Assembly: GCA_021323735.1 (NCBI GenBank)
Contig: JAJPKM010000021.1
Location: forward strand, 124,001 to 188,000
Origin: Gammaproteobacteria bacterium
Lineage (GTDB): Bacteria; Pseudomonadota; Gammaproteobacteria; Steroidobacterales; Steroidobacteraceae
Reading direction: 5' to 3'
DNA: 64,000 nt
The notes beneath the pieces were generated by a model. It did no database searches and was not told the DNA's origin. It saw only the letters and a program-made list of their open reading frames with translations. Both the position numbers and the translations under genes were made by a program. Shown in pieces: positions 44,987 to 52,495 of the stretch; positions within the stretch are counted from its first letter, which is position 1; each line of letters begins with the position of its first letter.

Positions 44987-45775
44987 TCATGAATTGACGC
45001 CCGATCGCGATGGATCGGCACTCGATAACGGTTGAAGTTGCGGCAACACTTCTTCGGCGGCACGCAGCACATCGCCGGGAAAATCGATTTCGATCCAGGG
45101 TAACCCGGTGACATCGGCTACTTCAAACATATCACCTCTCTCTCGGAGCAGATCACGCACGGCTTCTTCGTGGGGCATGTGCGCTCGCCCACTATCGATG
45201 TAAGCGGCGACCACGGTCGCCAGCCGGCGCGCGCAGGTCTGGTCAAAGCGGAAAAATCCTACGGATTCGCCAATGGTGTCGAATTTAAGGTCGGCTGCCA
45301 ACTGCTTGCGCAGCTCGATCGGCACCCTGTCCTTGAGGCACAGCTTGACCGGTTCATCGCCGGCTTGATAGTCGCGATCGATCAGCAACCGGTTCACCGG
45401 ACGGCTGTCGGCCAGCAGGGCCCCTAGCATGCGCTCGTCGTACAGCACATCGGCATCCATCAATAAGGCGTCGCCGCCGCGGCACAGAGCCGCAGCGGCG
45501 GTATGCACCGTCAACATGCTGCCTAGTTCGAACTGTGGGTTGAGCACGACTTCCGGCTTAGGTTTCCAGCGCAGGCGGGCAAGTTCGTCGGCGATGAGCT
45601 CGTGGCGAAAACCGACCGCCAGCACCACCTCCTCGACGCCGGCCTCTTTTAGCATGCGTAAATGCCGCTCGAGCAGCGTCAACCCGCCGAAGCGCAGTAA
45701 GCACTTCGGCAGCTGATTGTCCTCGGGGAGCTGCAGGCGCACGCCTCGTCCCGCCGCCAGAATGATCGCACGCAT
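44987..45775 (-). CDS. Sugar-phosphate/phosphoalcohol nucleotidylyltransferase
   Basis: The 262-residue protein has AIILAAGRGVRLQ, the pyrophosphorylase signature, then LPKCLLRF with the conserved lysine and a DADVLYDER metal aspartate. Layout and the partnership with a CDP-alcohol phosphotransferase at 47501 resemble phosphocholine- or inositol-1-phosphate-cytidylyltransferases. It would make the CDP- (or other NDP-) alcohol used by that enzyme. ATG at 45775 overlaps the previous stop (TGATG). Confidence 0.84.
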   Translation of the reverse strand: MRAIILAAGRGVRLQLPEDNQLPKCLLRFGGLTLLERHLRMLKEAGVEEVVLAVGFRHELIADELARLRWKPKPEVVLNPQFELGSMLTVHTAAAALCRGGDALLMDADVLYDERMLGALLADSRPVNRLLIDRDYQAGDEPVKLCLKDRVPIELRKQLAADLKFDTIGESVGFFRFDQTCARRLATVVAAYIDSGRAHMPHEEAVRDLLRERGDMFEVADVTGLPWIEIDFPGDVLRAAEEVLPQLQPLSSADPSRSGVNS

Positions 45776-46755
45776 CAAACTCCTTCCACGCCCACGCGCC
45801 TCGCCACGCGCAGGTACAGTAATCCCGGCAATCCCAACAACAGTTCACGCGCGCGCTTGGCCAGCGACAGCGCGAGGGCCGCATCGGGCGGCAATCCTGC
45901 CAGGGGAGCGAGCAGGAAATATCCCCCCTCCTGAACCCCGAGGGCACCAGGAATGGCAAAACCAGCGCCGCGAATGGCCTGCCCCAGACTCTCCAGCAGC
46001 AGCGCATCACGCCAGCTTACCGGCGTCCCGAGAAACCCGGCAATGAAAAAGACCTCGCCGGTGCCGACAATCCACCCTACCAGACTGAGCAAGAAGCTGG
46101 CGGTGACGGCCCCGTTGCGCCGGTAAGTACCCGCGACCTTAAGATCGATGGCCTGCGCCTCCGCAATGCGCTGCGACCAGTCGCGATTGCCCAAAAAGTG
46201 CCTGGCCGCGCGCATGAGTTTACCGAAAAGACCGCGCCGCTGAATGAGATAAAAGCCGCCCACTTGCACGGCCAGAAACGCGCTTGCGATCAATGCCGAG
46301 GTCCGCAGTGCCGGGTATTCCAAATGGGTGGCCTGCGCGCCGAGCAGCATGACGCCGCACAGGGCAAACACGATCTGTGCAAAGGTTTGCAAAGTCGTGC
46401 TGACCGTGATCGCGGCCGCGGCCTCATCCATCCGCATGCCGCGTTGGGTCAGGTGCCGCGCCATCAGCACCGGACCGCCGAGCTGACCGGCCGGCATGAG
46501 GCTGTTGGCGGACTCTCCCACCCACCGCGCCAGCAATGAATCGCGGAAGCCGCCGCGGTGGGATTCGGCTTCGAACAGCACGCAAATGGCCCAGGCATCG
46601 AGCAGCAGCGGCAGCAAATGAAACAGGGTCACCGGCAGCAATCCCCAACCGGCATGGACCAGCATGGCCAAGATGGCAGGCAGGTCCTGGGAGAGCAGCA
46701 CCGCGACGAAAAGCACCACCCCGGCGCCCAGCAGCCAGCGGGCCGTCCTCGTCAC
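45775..46755 (-). CDS. YbhN/HpnL-like polytopic membrane protein (LPG synthase TM type)
   Basis: A GTG overlapping the preceding stop (GTGA) gives 326 residues with about eight helices. Segments ANSLMPAGQLGGPVLMARHL and GFAIPGALGVQEGGYFLL are the two conserved glycine-rich motifs of the UPF0104/lysylphosphatidylglycerol-synthase membrane family, also called HpnL. Some members are linked to lipid flipping or hopanoid modification. A longer reading start at 46839 would overlap the oxygenase and is not preferred. Confidence 0.83.
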   Translation of the reverse strand: MTRTARWLLGAGVVLFVAVLLSQDLPAILAMLVHAGWGLLPVTLFHLLPLLLDAWAICVLFEAESHRGGFRDSLLARWVGESANSLMPAGQLGGPVLMARHLTQRGMRMDEAAAAITVSTTLQTFAQIVFALCGVMLLGAQATHLEYPALRTSALIASAFLAVQVGGFYLIQRRGLFGKLMRAARHFLGNRDWSQRIAEAQAIDLKVAGTYRRNGAVTASFLLSLVGWIVGTGEVFFIAGFLGTPVSWRDALLLESLGQAIRGAGFAIPGALGVQEGGYFLLAPLAGLPPDAALALSLAKRARELLLGLPGLLYLRVARRVGVEGV

Positions 46756-47498
46756 TTGCGGCCGCTCAGAAACCGGTGGAATACCTGGCGAAAACCGAAA
46801 TAGCCAAAGGCGTCCTTCATATTGGAAATCAGGCGCCAACCAGGATGCATGTACGTGTCGGTCACGTACTCGAAGGTCAAGGACACGCGCGTCTCTCCCG
46901 GCAGCGAGGAGGTGATGCGATGCCGAAGGGCATCGCCATCGAACACCACCAAGCCGCCCGGCGCGATTTTGATGGAGCCCGATACCGTCGGGATTCCTGC
47001 CTCGCGCGTGTGTAGCTGATAGTCAAGGCGGCACGAGGAATCATCGATCAGACCCAACAACAAGGTGTAGCGGCGGCCCGCATAGTACGACGTGTCATAG
47101 TGCCAGCCGATGTGATCGCCGGGGCGCGTATAGAAATACAGCGCGTAGGCATGCGGATCGCCGCGAGGCGATAATTGGAGGCGCTCTCCCGTCAGCTGCT
47201 CGAGCCACCGCAGCAGCGCCGTGGAACGATAAAGCTCGGCGATGATCGGGGCTTGGGCATCGATGACATGCCGGCTGACGCTCCCACCCCGCTTATGTCC
47301 CGGCAAATAATTGCGATTGACCAACCCTGACATGCCACCGACGGCGGCAATCAGCCGCGCGGTAAGTGCGGGCGGCAGAAAGTTCTCGACATACAGGAAT
47401 GAGCCCTGCCTGGCATACTCGCCGCGCAACCCCTCCAAGTTCAGGGAATTCAGGCGGGAGATTAAGTCCGGACCGTCGCCGGTTGCCGATGCGAACAC
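46752..47498 (-). CDS. 2-oxoglutarate/Fe(II)-dependent oxygenase-like protein
   Basis: From a GTG at 47498 the product is 248 residues. The double-stranded beta-helix motif is seen as HYDTS (His133, Asp135) and DALRHRITS (His193), with Arg204 in RVSLTF able to bind 2-oxoglutarate: the full H-x-D...H...R set. The substrate is unknown; hydroxylation of a lipid alcohol or head group fits the flanking genes. An ATG-type start at 47570 overlaps the phosphotransferase gene by 70 bases and is less likely. Confidence 0.8.
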   Translation of the reverse strand: MFASATGDGPDLISRLNSLNLEGLRGEYARQGSFLYVENFLPPALTARLIAAVGGMSGLVNRNYLPGHKRGGSVSRHVIDAQAPIIAELYRSTALLRWLEQLTGERLQLSPRGDPHAYALYFYTRPGDHIGWHYDTSYYAGRRYTLLLGLIDDSSCRLDYQLHTREAGIPTVSGSIKIAPGGLVVFDGDALRHRITSSLPGETRVSLTFEYVTDTYMHPGWRLISNMKDAFGYFGFRQVFHRFLSGRK

Positions 47499-47500
47499 GC

Positions 47501-48217
47501 TTATCCGGCAATACCGGCGGCCATGCGGCGATTTCGGCGCACCGCCCGTTGATAGTCGATCACGACCCAAACGGCGTACAGGGGCGCACAGATGGAAGCC
47601 ACGAGCAGCGTCGGGGCGAGCGCGTCGCTTAGGGTCGCCAAGGGGAATAGATACAGGACATCTTCCGTTTCAAAACCACCCAATGACGCCTGCTGCGCGG
47701 CATGCTTACCGTGCAGTTCCTCGATGCGCATACGCAAGAAGAAAATCAATGCGATCGCCGTGCCGGCAACGATCCCCAGCAGCACCGATGATGCACCCTG
47801 CAGCACGCTGAGCAACGCCATATCGGTGTCCATCCCGGGTTTGCCGGACAGGCCGACACCGATTGCGATGAACAGCAGGATGGTCACCAGCGCATCGCTG
47901 GCCAAATCGTACCAATGTCCCGTTCGGCTGGTCTTGCCGCTCAGTCGCGCAAGTTCGCCGTCGGCATGATCCAGAAAGTTCGATAGCACCAGCAACAAGG
48001 CCGCGATATTCGACCAGCCATAACGTCCCGGGACGAAAGCCGCTGCTGCGCACAGTCCGACGCCCAAGCGCAAGGTGGTCAAATGATTGGGCGTCACCCA
48101 ACTCTCGGCCAGCGGCGCCACCATGCGGCTCGCCAATCGTGCGTCCCAGAGACGGCGCGCCGATGTGAGGGGATGGGCGAATCGTTGTGGGTTTAGCATA
48201 AGTGCATCGCGTATCAT
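47501..48217 (-). CDS. CDP-alcohol phosphatidyltransferase family protein
   Basis: The 238-residue membrane protein has the family motif D-x2-D-G-x2-A-R-x8-G-x3-D-x3-D (here DHADGELARLSG then GHWYDLASD, about residues 83-108) and about six helices. Such enzymes join a phosphoalcohol from CDP-alcohol to a second alcohol, for example in phospholipid or di-myo-inositol-phosphate synthesis. It is the first gene of the four- or five-gene minus-strand operon; a downstream start at 48199 is possible. Its substrate may be the product of the 44987 enzyme. Confidence 0.87.
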   Translation of the reverse strand: MIRDALMLNPQRFAHPLTSARRLWDARLASRMVAPLAESWVTPNHLTTLRLGVGLCAAAAFVPGRYGWSNIAALLLVLSNFLDHADGELARLSGKTSRTGHWYDLASDALVTILLFIAIGVGLSGKPGMDTDMALLSVLQGASSVLLGIVAGTAIALIFFLRMRIEELHGKHAAQQASLGGFETEDVLYLFPLATLSDALAPTLLVASICAPLYAVWVVIDYQRAVRRNRRMAAGIAG

Positions 48218-48251
48218 CCTATTTTACGTCAGATCAACCTTTGTCATCAAA

Positions 48252-50510
48252 ATGAAATGCAGCGAACACGTGAGTCCCGGATTCCACAAATTGGGCGCCT
48301 GGGTGGCGGCACACCCTCGGCGGGTGCTGGGATTCTGGGCAGCGGCGATCCTCGTGGGTGCCGTGGGTGCCTACAAGCTACCGCAGGTTGCCGTGGGCGG
48401 CGCCGGGGGTATCGACGGCAGCCCATCGCAGTCGGCCAGCGACAGGCTGCGCACGGATTTTGAAAATCCCTTCATCGATCCTCTGGTGGTCGCAGTCTCG
48501 GCGCCGCGCTTGAATGTGGATACGCCGGTCTATCTGGACTGGGTGAAGCATACCGCCGAGGTGCTCGGCGCCTTGCACGAGGTGCGGAAGGTCAGCAGCT
48601 ATGCCGATTCCCATGAGACGCGCATGCGCTCTACCGATGGCCACGTGACGCTGCTGCTGGTCGGCCTGGCCTCGCCCAATGCGGAAGCGCAGCAGCGGGC
48701 GGTCGCCGTGGTCCGCGATACTCTCGCCCCGCTTCGCACCGAACTGACGGCGCTCGACCCGAGCGCGCTCGTCGCCTTGACCGGAGGACCCGCTGGAGAT
48801 TTCGACGTCAACGCCTGGAGCGCCACCGGCGGCCGCGATGGGGAGCTGTACGCCCTGCCGCTGACACTGATCATTTTAATGGTTGCGTTCGGTACGCTGG
48901 TCGCCGCCAGCTTGCCCTTTCTGATGGGCCTTGCGACCACGACCGTTGCCTTGGGCATGGCCTTCCTGCTCGCGGAACTGGTGCCGGTTTCCAATCTACT
49001 CAGCAATGTGGTCACCATGGTGGGCCTGGCGATCGGCATCGACTATTCATTGCTCATGGTCACCCACTTTCGCGAGCATGCGCGCCAAGAGACGGCGGCG
49101 CAGACAGTCGCCGGCACGGTGGCTCAGGCCGGCCAGACCATCACTTGGTCGGGTGTGACGGTGATGGTCGGGTTTCTCGGTTTGTTGTTCAGCCCGATTC
49201 TGGAGACGCGCTGTGCCGGCATCGGCGGCGCCATGGTGGTCTGCGTCTCGGTGCTCGCCGCGCTGACACTGCTGCCCGCATGCCTGGTTCTGCTGAGCCC
49301 CTACATCGATCGGTGGCCGGTCGTGCCCAAGGGGCTGCGACGCCTGGACACCGTTGCGTTCTGGCACCGGTTGGGCAATTGGATCGTGGCTCATCCGCTG
49401 CCGATCTTGATCGTCTCTGCCTGCTGCGTGCTGGCGCTGGCAACGCCTTTGCTGCAGGCCAAGAGCGGTGTCACCAATGAGCGCTGGTTTCTGCCGCGCG
49501 TCACCGAGTCGCGAATGGGCGCGGAAATACTCACCGCCGTGCGCAACGACAACGCGTCGATCCCCATCTATGTCATCGTGACCGCCGCCGATGGTTCGCC
49601 GTTGCTCAGCGGCGCGCACATCGATCCGCTGGTCGACTATGCCGCGCGATTGCAGCGCGACCCGCGGGTCGCGGCGGTGGCTTCGCCTTTCTCGCTGCGC
49701 AAGGGCTTGGGCGTGGCCGAATACTCGATGCTATACCAAGATCCCGAACAGGCGCTGCGCGACTACCCTTCCATCGCCGAACTCTATCTGAGCCGCGACC
49801 GCCGTTCTGCACTGTTCGAAATCACCCCGGCCAACGGGCTGTCCGTCAAGGACATCGAGCGCCTGACGCGCGACATCGAAAAGATCCTGCCGAGGGGTCG
49901 CTTCAATACGACGATCGGCGGTACGCCGGCCGAACACAATGATTTCAACGACTACATGTTCAAGAGCCTGCCGCGCATTTTTGCATTCGTCGTGGGCGCG
50001 ACGCTGCTGTTTCTCTTCCTGGCTTTTCGTTCCTATCTCTTGCCCATCAAGGCAGTCATCACCAACCTGTTGGCGGTGGCCGCGGGCATCGGCGCCGTCG
50101 TCGCGGTATTTCAGCTGGGTTGGTTCAACGGCCTCGTGGGACTCGAACGTCCGTTCACCGCCATCCCGCTCGAAGTCCCCATGATGGTTTTCTGTCTCAG
50201 TTTCGGCCTGTCGATGGACTATGAGTTGTTTCTCTTGTTTCGCATCAAGCGCCAATACGACCGGGACCGCGACAACGACCGCGCCACCGTCGAAGGATTG
50301 GCGGCGGTGGCACCCGTGATCACCGGCGCCGGGCTCATCATGGCGGTAGTATTCGGGGCCTTTGTGGGCGCCGATCTGCCGGTGCTCAAGATGATGGGCG
50401 TGGGGCTGTGCGTTTCGGTGCTGGTGGATGCGACGGTGATTCGTGCCTTCGTCGTGCCGGCCATCATGACCCTGGCCGGCCGCTGGAATTGGTATCCGGG
50501 GCGCCGCTGA
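48252..50510 (+). CDS. MMPL/RND-superfamily transporter (HpnN-like)
   Basis: From ATG 48252 the product is 752 residues, two halves each of one helix, a large periplasmic domain and five helices. The second halves contain VVTMVGLAIGIDYSLLMVTHFREH and FCLSFGLSMDYELFLLFRIKR, the conserved GxDY and SMDY segments of MMPL proteins. Family members move lipids, hopanoids or siderophore conjugates. It is divergent (34 bases) from the CDP-alcohol phosphotransferase and probably exports the lipid made by that operon. Confidence 0.87.
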   Translation: MKCSEHVSPGFHKLGAWVAAHPRRVLGFWAAAILVGAVGAYKLPQVAVGGAGGIDGSPSQSASDRLRTDFENPFIDPLVVAVSAPRLNVDTPVYLDWVKHTAEVLGALHEVRKVSSYADSHETRMRSTDGHVTLLLVGLASPNAEAQQRAVAVVRDTLAPLRTELTALDPSALVALTGGPAGDFDVNAWSATGGRDGELYALPLTLIILMVAFGTLVAASLPFLMGLATTTVALGMAFLLAELVPVSNLLSNVVTMVGLAIGIDYSLLMVTHFREHARQETAAQTVAGTVAQAGQTITWSGVTVMVGFLGLLFSPILETRCAGIGGAMVVCVSVLAALTLLPACLVLLSPYIDRWPVVPKGLRRLDTVAFWHRLGNWIVAHPLPILIVSACCVLALATPLLQAKSGVTNERWFLPRVTESRMGAEILTAVRNDNASIPIYVIVTAADGSPLLSGAHIDPLVDYAARLQRDPRVAAVASPFSLRKGLGVAEYSMLYQDPEQALRDYPSIAELYLSRDRRSALFEITPANGLSVKDIERLTRDIEKILPRGRFNTTIGGTPAEHNDFNDYMFKSLPRIFAFVVGATLLFLFLAFRSYLLPIKAVITNLLAVAAGIGAVVAVFQLGWFNGLVGLERPFTAIPLEVPMMVFCLSFGLSMDYELFLLFRIKRQYDRDRDNDRATVEGLAAVAPVITGAGLIMAVVFGAFVGADLPVLKMMGVGLCVSVLVDATVIRAFVVPAIMTLAGRWNWYPGRR

Positions 50511-50535
50511 CCGCCGCCGCTCTGGCCGCCGGTCG

Positions 50536-51633
50536 TTAACTCATCGGCAGGCCGCAGCGAGCCAGGACGCCGCGCAAATCCTTGATCGGCGGAAACACCT
50601 CGTTGTTCCAGTCCGCGCCCTGGGCATCGTAGGCGCGCTGCTCGTGTTCCACGATGTCCTTGTCTTCGCGAAAAATGTTTTCGGTAAACCAGGTGACGAA
50701 GGGCCACACGGCGTGAATGAGACCGGGAAAGCTCGGCTTCTTCACCGATAGGTAGCCGTAGGTGCGATTCGTGCGCTGCTCGGCATCGAGCGGCGTGTAG
50801 CCCAACCATACATCGAGCACGGGATCCTCGGTCATCTGGATATTCCGTCCCACCCAGACCTTCAGACTTTGGGTCGGGTAATCGGTGCGAATGCGCATGT
50901 GATCGCAAAAATCCTGTTTGGCCTCACCGCGCTTGCGCATCAGGTCGACGATGACTTGCTCACCGACCGAGGATCTTCCCTCGGTCCGGCTGAAGCTGTA
51001 TTCGACTTCCGCCCAGTTGTCGCCGTGATTGCGACCCAGGCAACGGGCCCTGATCGAGCCCATTTGCTTGCGGTGCATGAACTGATGGTTCATGTCGAAA
51101 AGATTCTCGTGCATGAAGGTATAGTGGCAAGCCACCTCACGATTGAGCCGGCGGGTCTTGTAGTCGCCGCGCTGCGATGAGCCCAGACTCGCCGGAACAC
51201 GGGCGTCGGCGAGCGCCGCATTTCCCGGGAACACGAAAATCAACCCATCCACTTCACGCGCCGGATAGCCCTTCACGCCGGTGGGCAATCGCTCCGGTCC
51301 CATGTAGGGCACGTTGATGCACTTGCCGCTGCAGTGATAGACCCAACCGTGGTAGTGGCACTTCAGGTCATCGCCGCTGACCACCCCTAGGTGCAATGGA
51401 ACCTGGCGATGGGCGCAGCGATCCTCCAACGCGAACACTTTTCCACTGGTACCGCGGTACAGAACAATGGGTTCACCGGCGAATCGCCTGGCCAGTGTCT
51501 TGCCCACTTTAAGTTCGTGGGACCACGCCACTGGATACCAATGGTCGGGGTGCGCTCCGATGCGGCGCAAATCAACCGGCTCGGGCGCAGGTGCCGCGCG
51601 CAAAGCCACCAAATTCGAGCCTTCCTCGGACAT
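50536..51633 (-). CDS. Rieske-type oxygenase, large subunit
   Basis: The 365-residue protein has the Rieske site CAHRQVPLH...CHYHGW (Cys73, His75, Cys92, His95) and the mononuclear iron site NLFDMNHQFMH (Asp180, His183, His187), so both redox centres are intact. This arrangement occurs in ring-hydroxylating dioxygenases and also in sterol, carnitine and other aliphatic oxygenases. The 51633 ATG is preferred to a TTG two codons upstream. It is convergent with the MMPL gene, and no reductase is present nearby. The lipid cluster may be its context. Confidence 0.89.
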   Translation of the reverse strand: MSEEGSNLVALRAAPAPEPVDLRRIGAHPDHWYPVAWSHELKVGKTLARRFAGEPIVLYRGTSGKVFALEDRCAHRQVPLHLGVVSGDDLKCHYHGWVYHCSGKCINVPYMGPERLPTGVKGYPAREVDGLIFVFPGNAALADARVPASLGSSQRGDYKTRRLNREVACHYTFMHENLFDMNHQFMHRKQMGSIRARCLGRNHGDNWAEVEYSFSRTEGRSSVGEQVIVDLMRKRGEAKQDFCDHMRIRTDYPTQSLKVWVGRNIQMTEDPVLDVWLGYTPLDAEQRTNRTYGYLSVKKPSFPGLIHAVWPFVTWFTENIFREDKDIVEHEQRAYDAQGADWNNEVFPPIKDLRGVLARCGLPMS

Positions 51634-51764
51634 TTGCAAATTCTACAGACCTTTTGTATGAAAGCGGCTTTTATGTACGGAGGAGCGGGTCCGCAAGTAG
51701 GATTACGCCGCATAATGCGCTTGAGATGGGCTTGAACACCGCAGGGTGGGCGAAAGAGGCATCC

Positions 51765-52094
51765 ATGAGTACATCGCACCGGCAGACTTCTTGCCCAACC
51801 ATCGCTTATTCTGCGGTCATGCAGCGAGTGACGCACCCTGATCCGGACCTCGAATTGGAATTCATCCGAGAGTTCTCGGTCCGCGGAGAGCAACTCATGG
51901 CTGCAGCGACCGATGACCGTCGAGAACGGATTCGCATCGCCATCTATGTGCAGAATCTGGTGCACCAGCCTTTCCGCGACACCGGCATGGACTATGCCGC
52001 CGCCTATCACAAGTGCTATGGGCGGCCGATTGAAATGCGCCGCACCGTGAGACCACAGCTCAAGCCGCGGGCGGACACGGCGTCTGAGCATTAG
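51765..52094 (+). CDS. Conserved-looking hypothetical protein
   Basis: From ATG 51765 the product is 109 residues (MSTSHRQTSCPTIAY); a start at 51726 gives 122. The composition (HPDPDLELEFIREF, DDRRERIRIAIYVQNLVH) looks protein-like and helical. I do not recognise a family. It ends just before the tRNA-Cys gene. The opposing long frame is made of tRNA and shadow sequence. Confidence 0.45.
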   Translation: MSTSHRQTSCPTIAYSAVMQRVTHPDPDLELEFIREFSVRGEQLMAAATDDRRERIRIAIYVQNLVHQPFRDTGMDYAAAYHKCYGRPIEMRRTVRPQLKPRADTASEH

Positions 52095-52101
52095 AATTTG
52101 G

Positions 52102-52175
52102 TGGAGGCTAAGGTCGGAATCGAACCGGCGTACACGGCTTTGCAGGCCGCTGCATGACCACTCTGCCACTTAGCC
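52102..52175 (-). tRNA. tRNA-Cys (GCA), CCA encoded
   Basis: On the minus strand the acceptor GGCTAAG pairs with CTTAGCC, followed by T and CCA. Anticodon loop CTGCAAA gives GCA. T-arm GGTTCGATTCC is present. Length 74 bases with CCA. Confidence 0.97.
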
Positions 52176-52192
52176 CAACGTCAAAAATAGCA

Positions 52193-52213
52193 AACCCCGG
52201 ACTGGCCGGGGTT
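52193..52213. terminator. Hairpin beside tRNA-Cys, possible terminator
   Basis: AACCCCGG and CCGGGGTT (8 bp) around a 5-base loop; on the minus strand it is followed by TTTGCTATTTTTG. It lies between the tRNA-Gly remnant and tRNA-Cys. Confidence 0.5.
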
Positions 52214-52227
52214 CCAAGCTTTACATG

Positions 52228-52250
52228 TGGAGCGGGAAACAACACTCAGA
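52228..52250 (-). repeat. 3' remnant of tRNA-Gly, likely att site of an island
   Basis: TGGAGCGGGAAAC here is identical to the 3' end (with CCA) of the intact tRNA-Gly at 63830-63842. Beyond that AxACTC also matches with two or three changes, so about 18 of 21 bases agree. Same orientation as the intact gene, and only about 50 bases from tRNA-Cys. This is the signature left when an element enters the 3' end of a tRNA gene. Confidence 0.7.
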
Positions 52251-52355
52251 CCTTACGAACCGCAAACATCATGCCTTGCGATCCTGAGGCCATTAACTCA
52301 TTGGTTTCCCAGCCAATTTTGAAGTCTAGCAGTTCGCGCCAGGTCGCACAAGAAC

Positions 52356-52378
52356 GGGCCGGCCCGATCGGCCGGCCC
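52356..52378. terminator. GC-rich hairpin downstream of 52496 gene
   Basis: GGGCCGGCC and GGCCGGCCC (9 bp) around CGATC. On the minus strand it follows the stop of the 52496 gene by about 118 bases; the T-rich tail (GTTCTTG) is weak. Confidence 0.4.
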
Positions 52379-52495
52379 ATCCTTGATATGACGTCTTAGA
52401 ACGATGCCTCACGCACGCTGTGGCCGATTTCACGTCGGCAACGTGGCGCGCACGGGATTTCTCGTTCCATGTTGTCTATCGACTCTCCGGCAATG

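Noticed and set aside
51387-52169. 260-codon minus-strand frame
   Set aside because: It begins inside tRNA-Cys and runs out of frame into the Rieske gene; not a protein.
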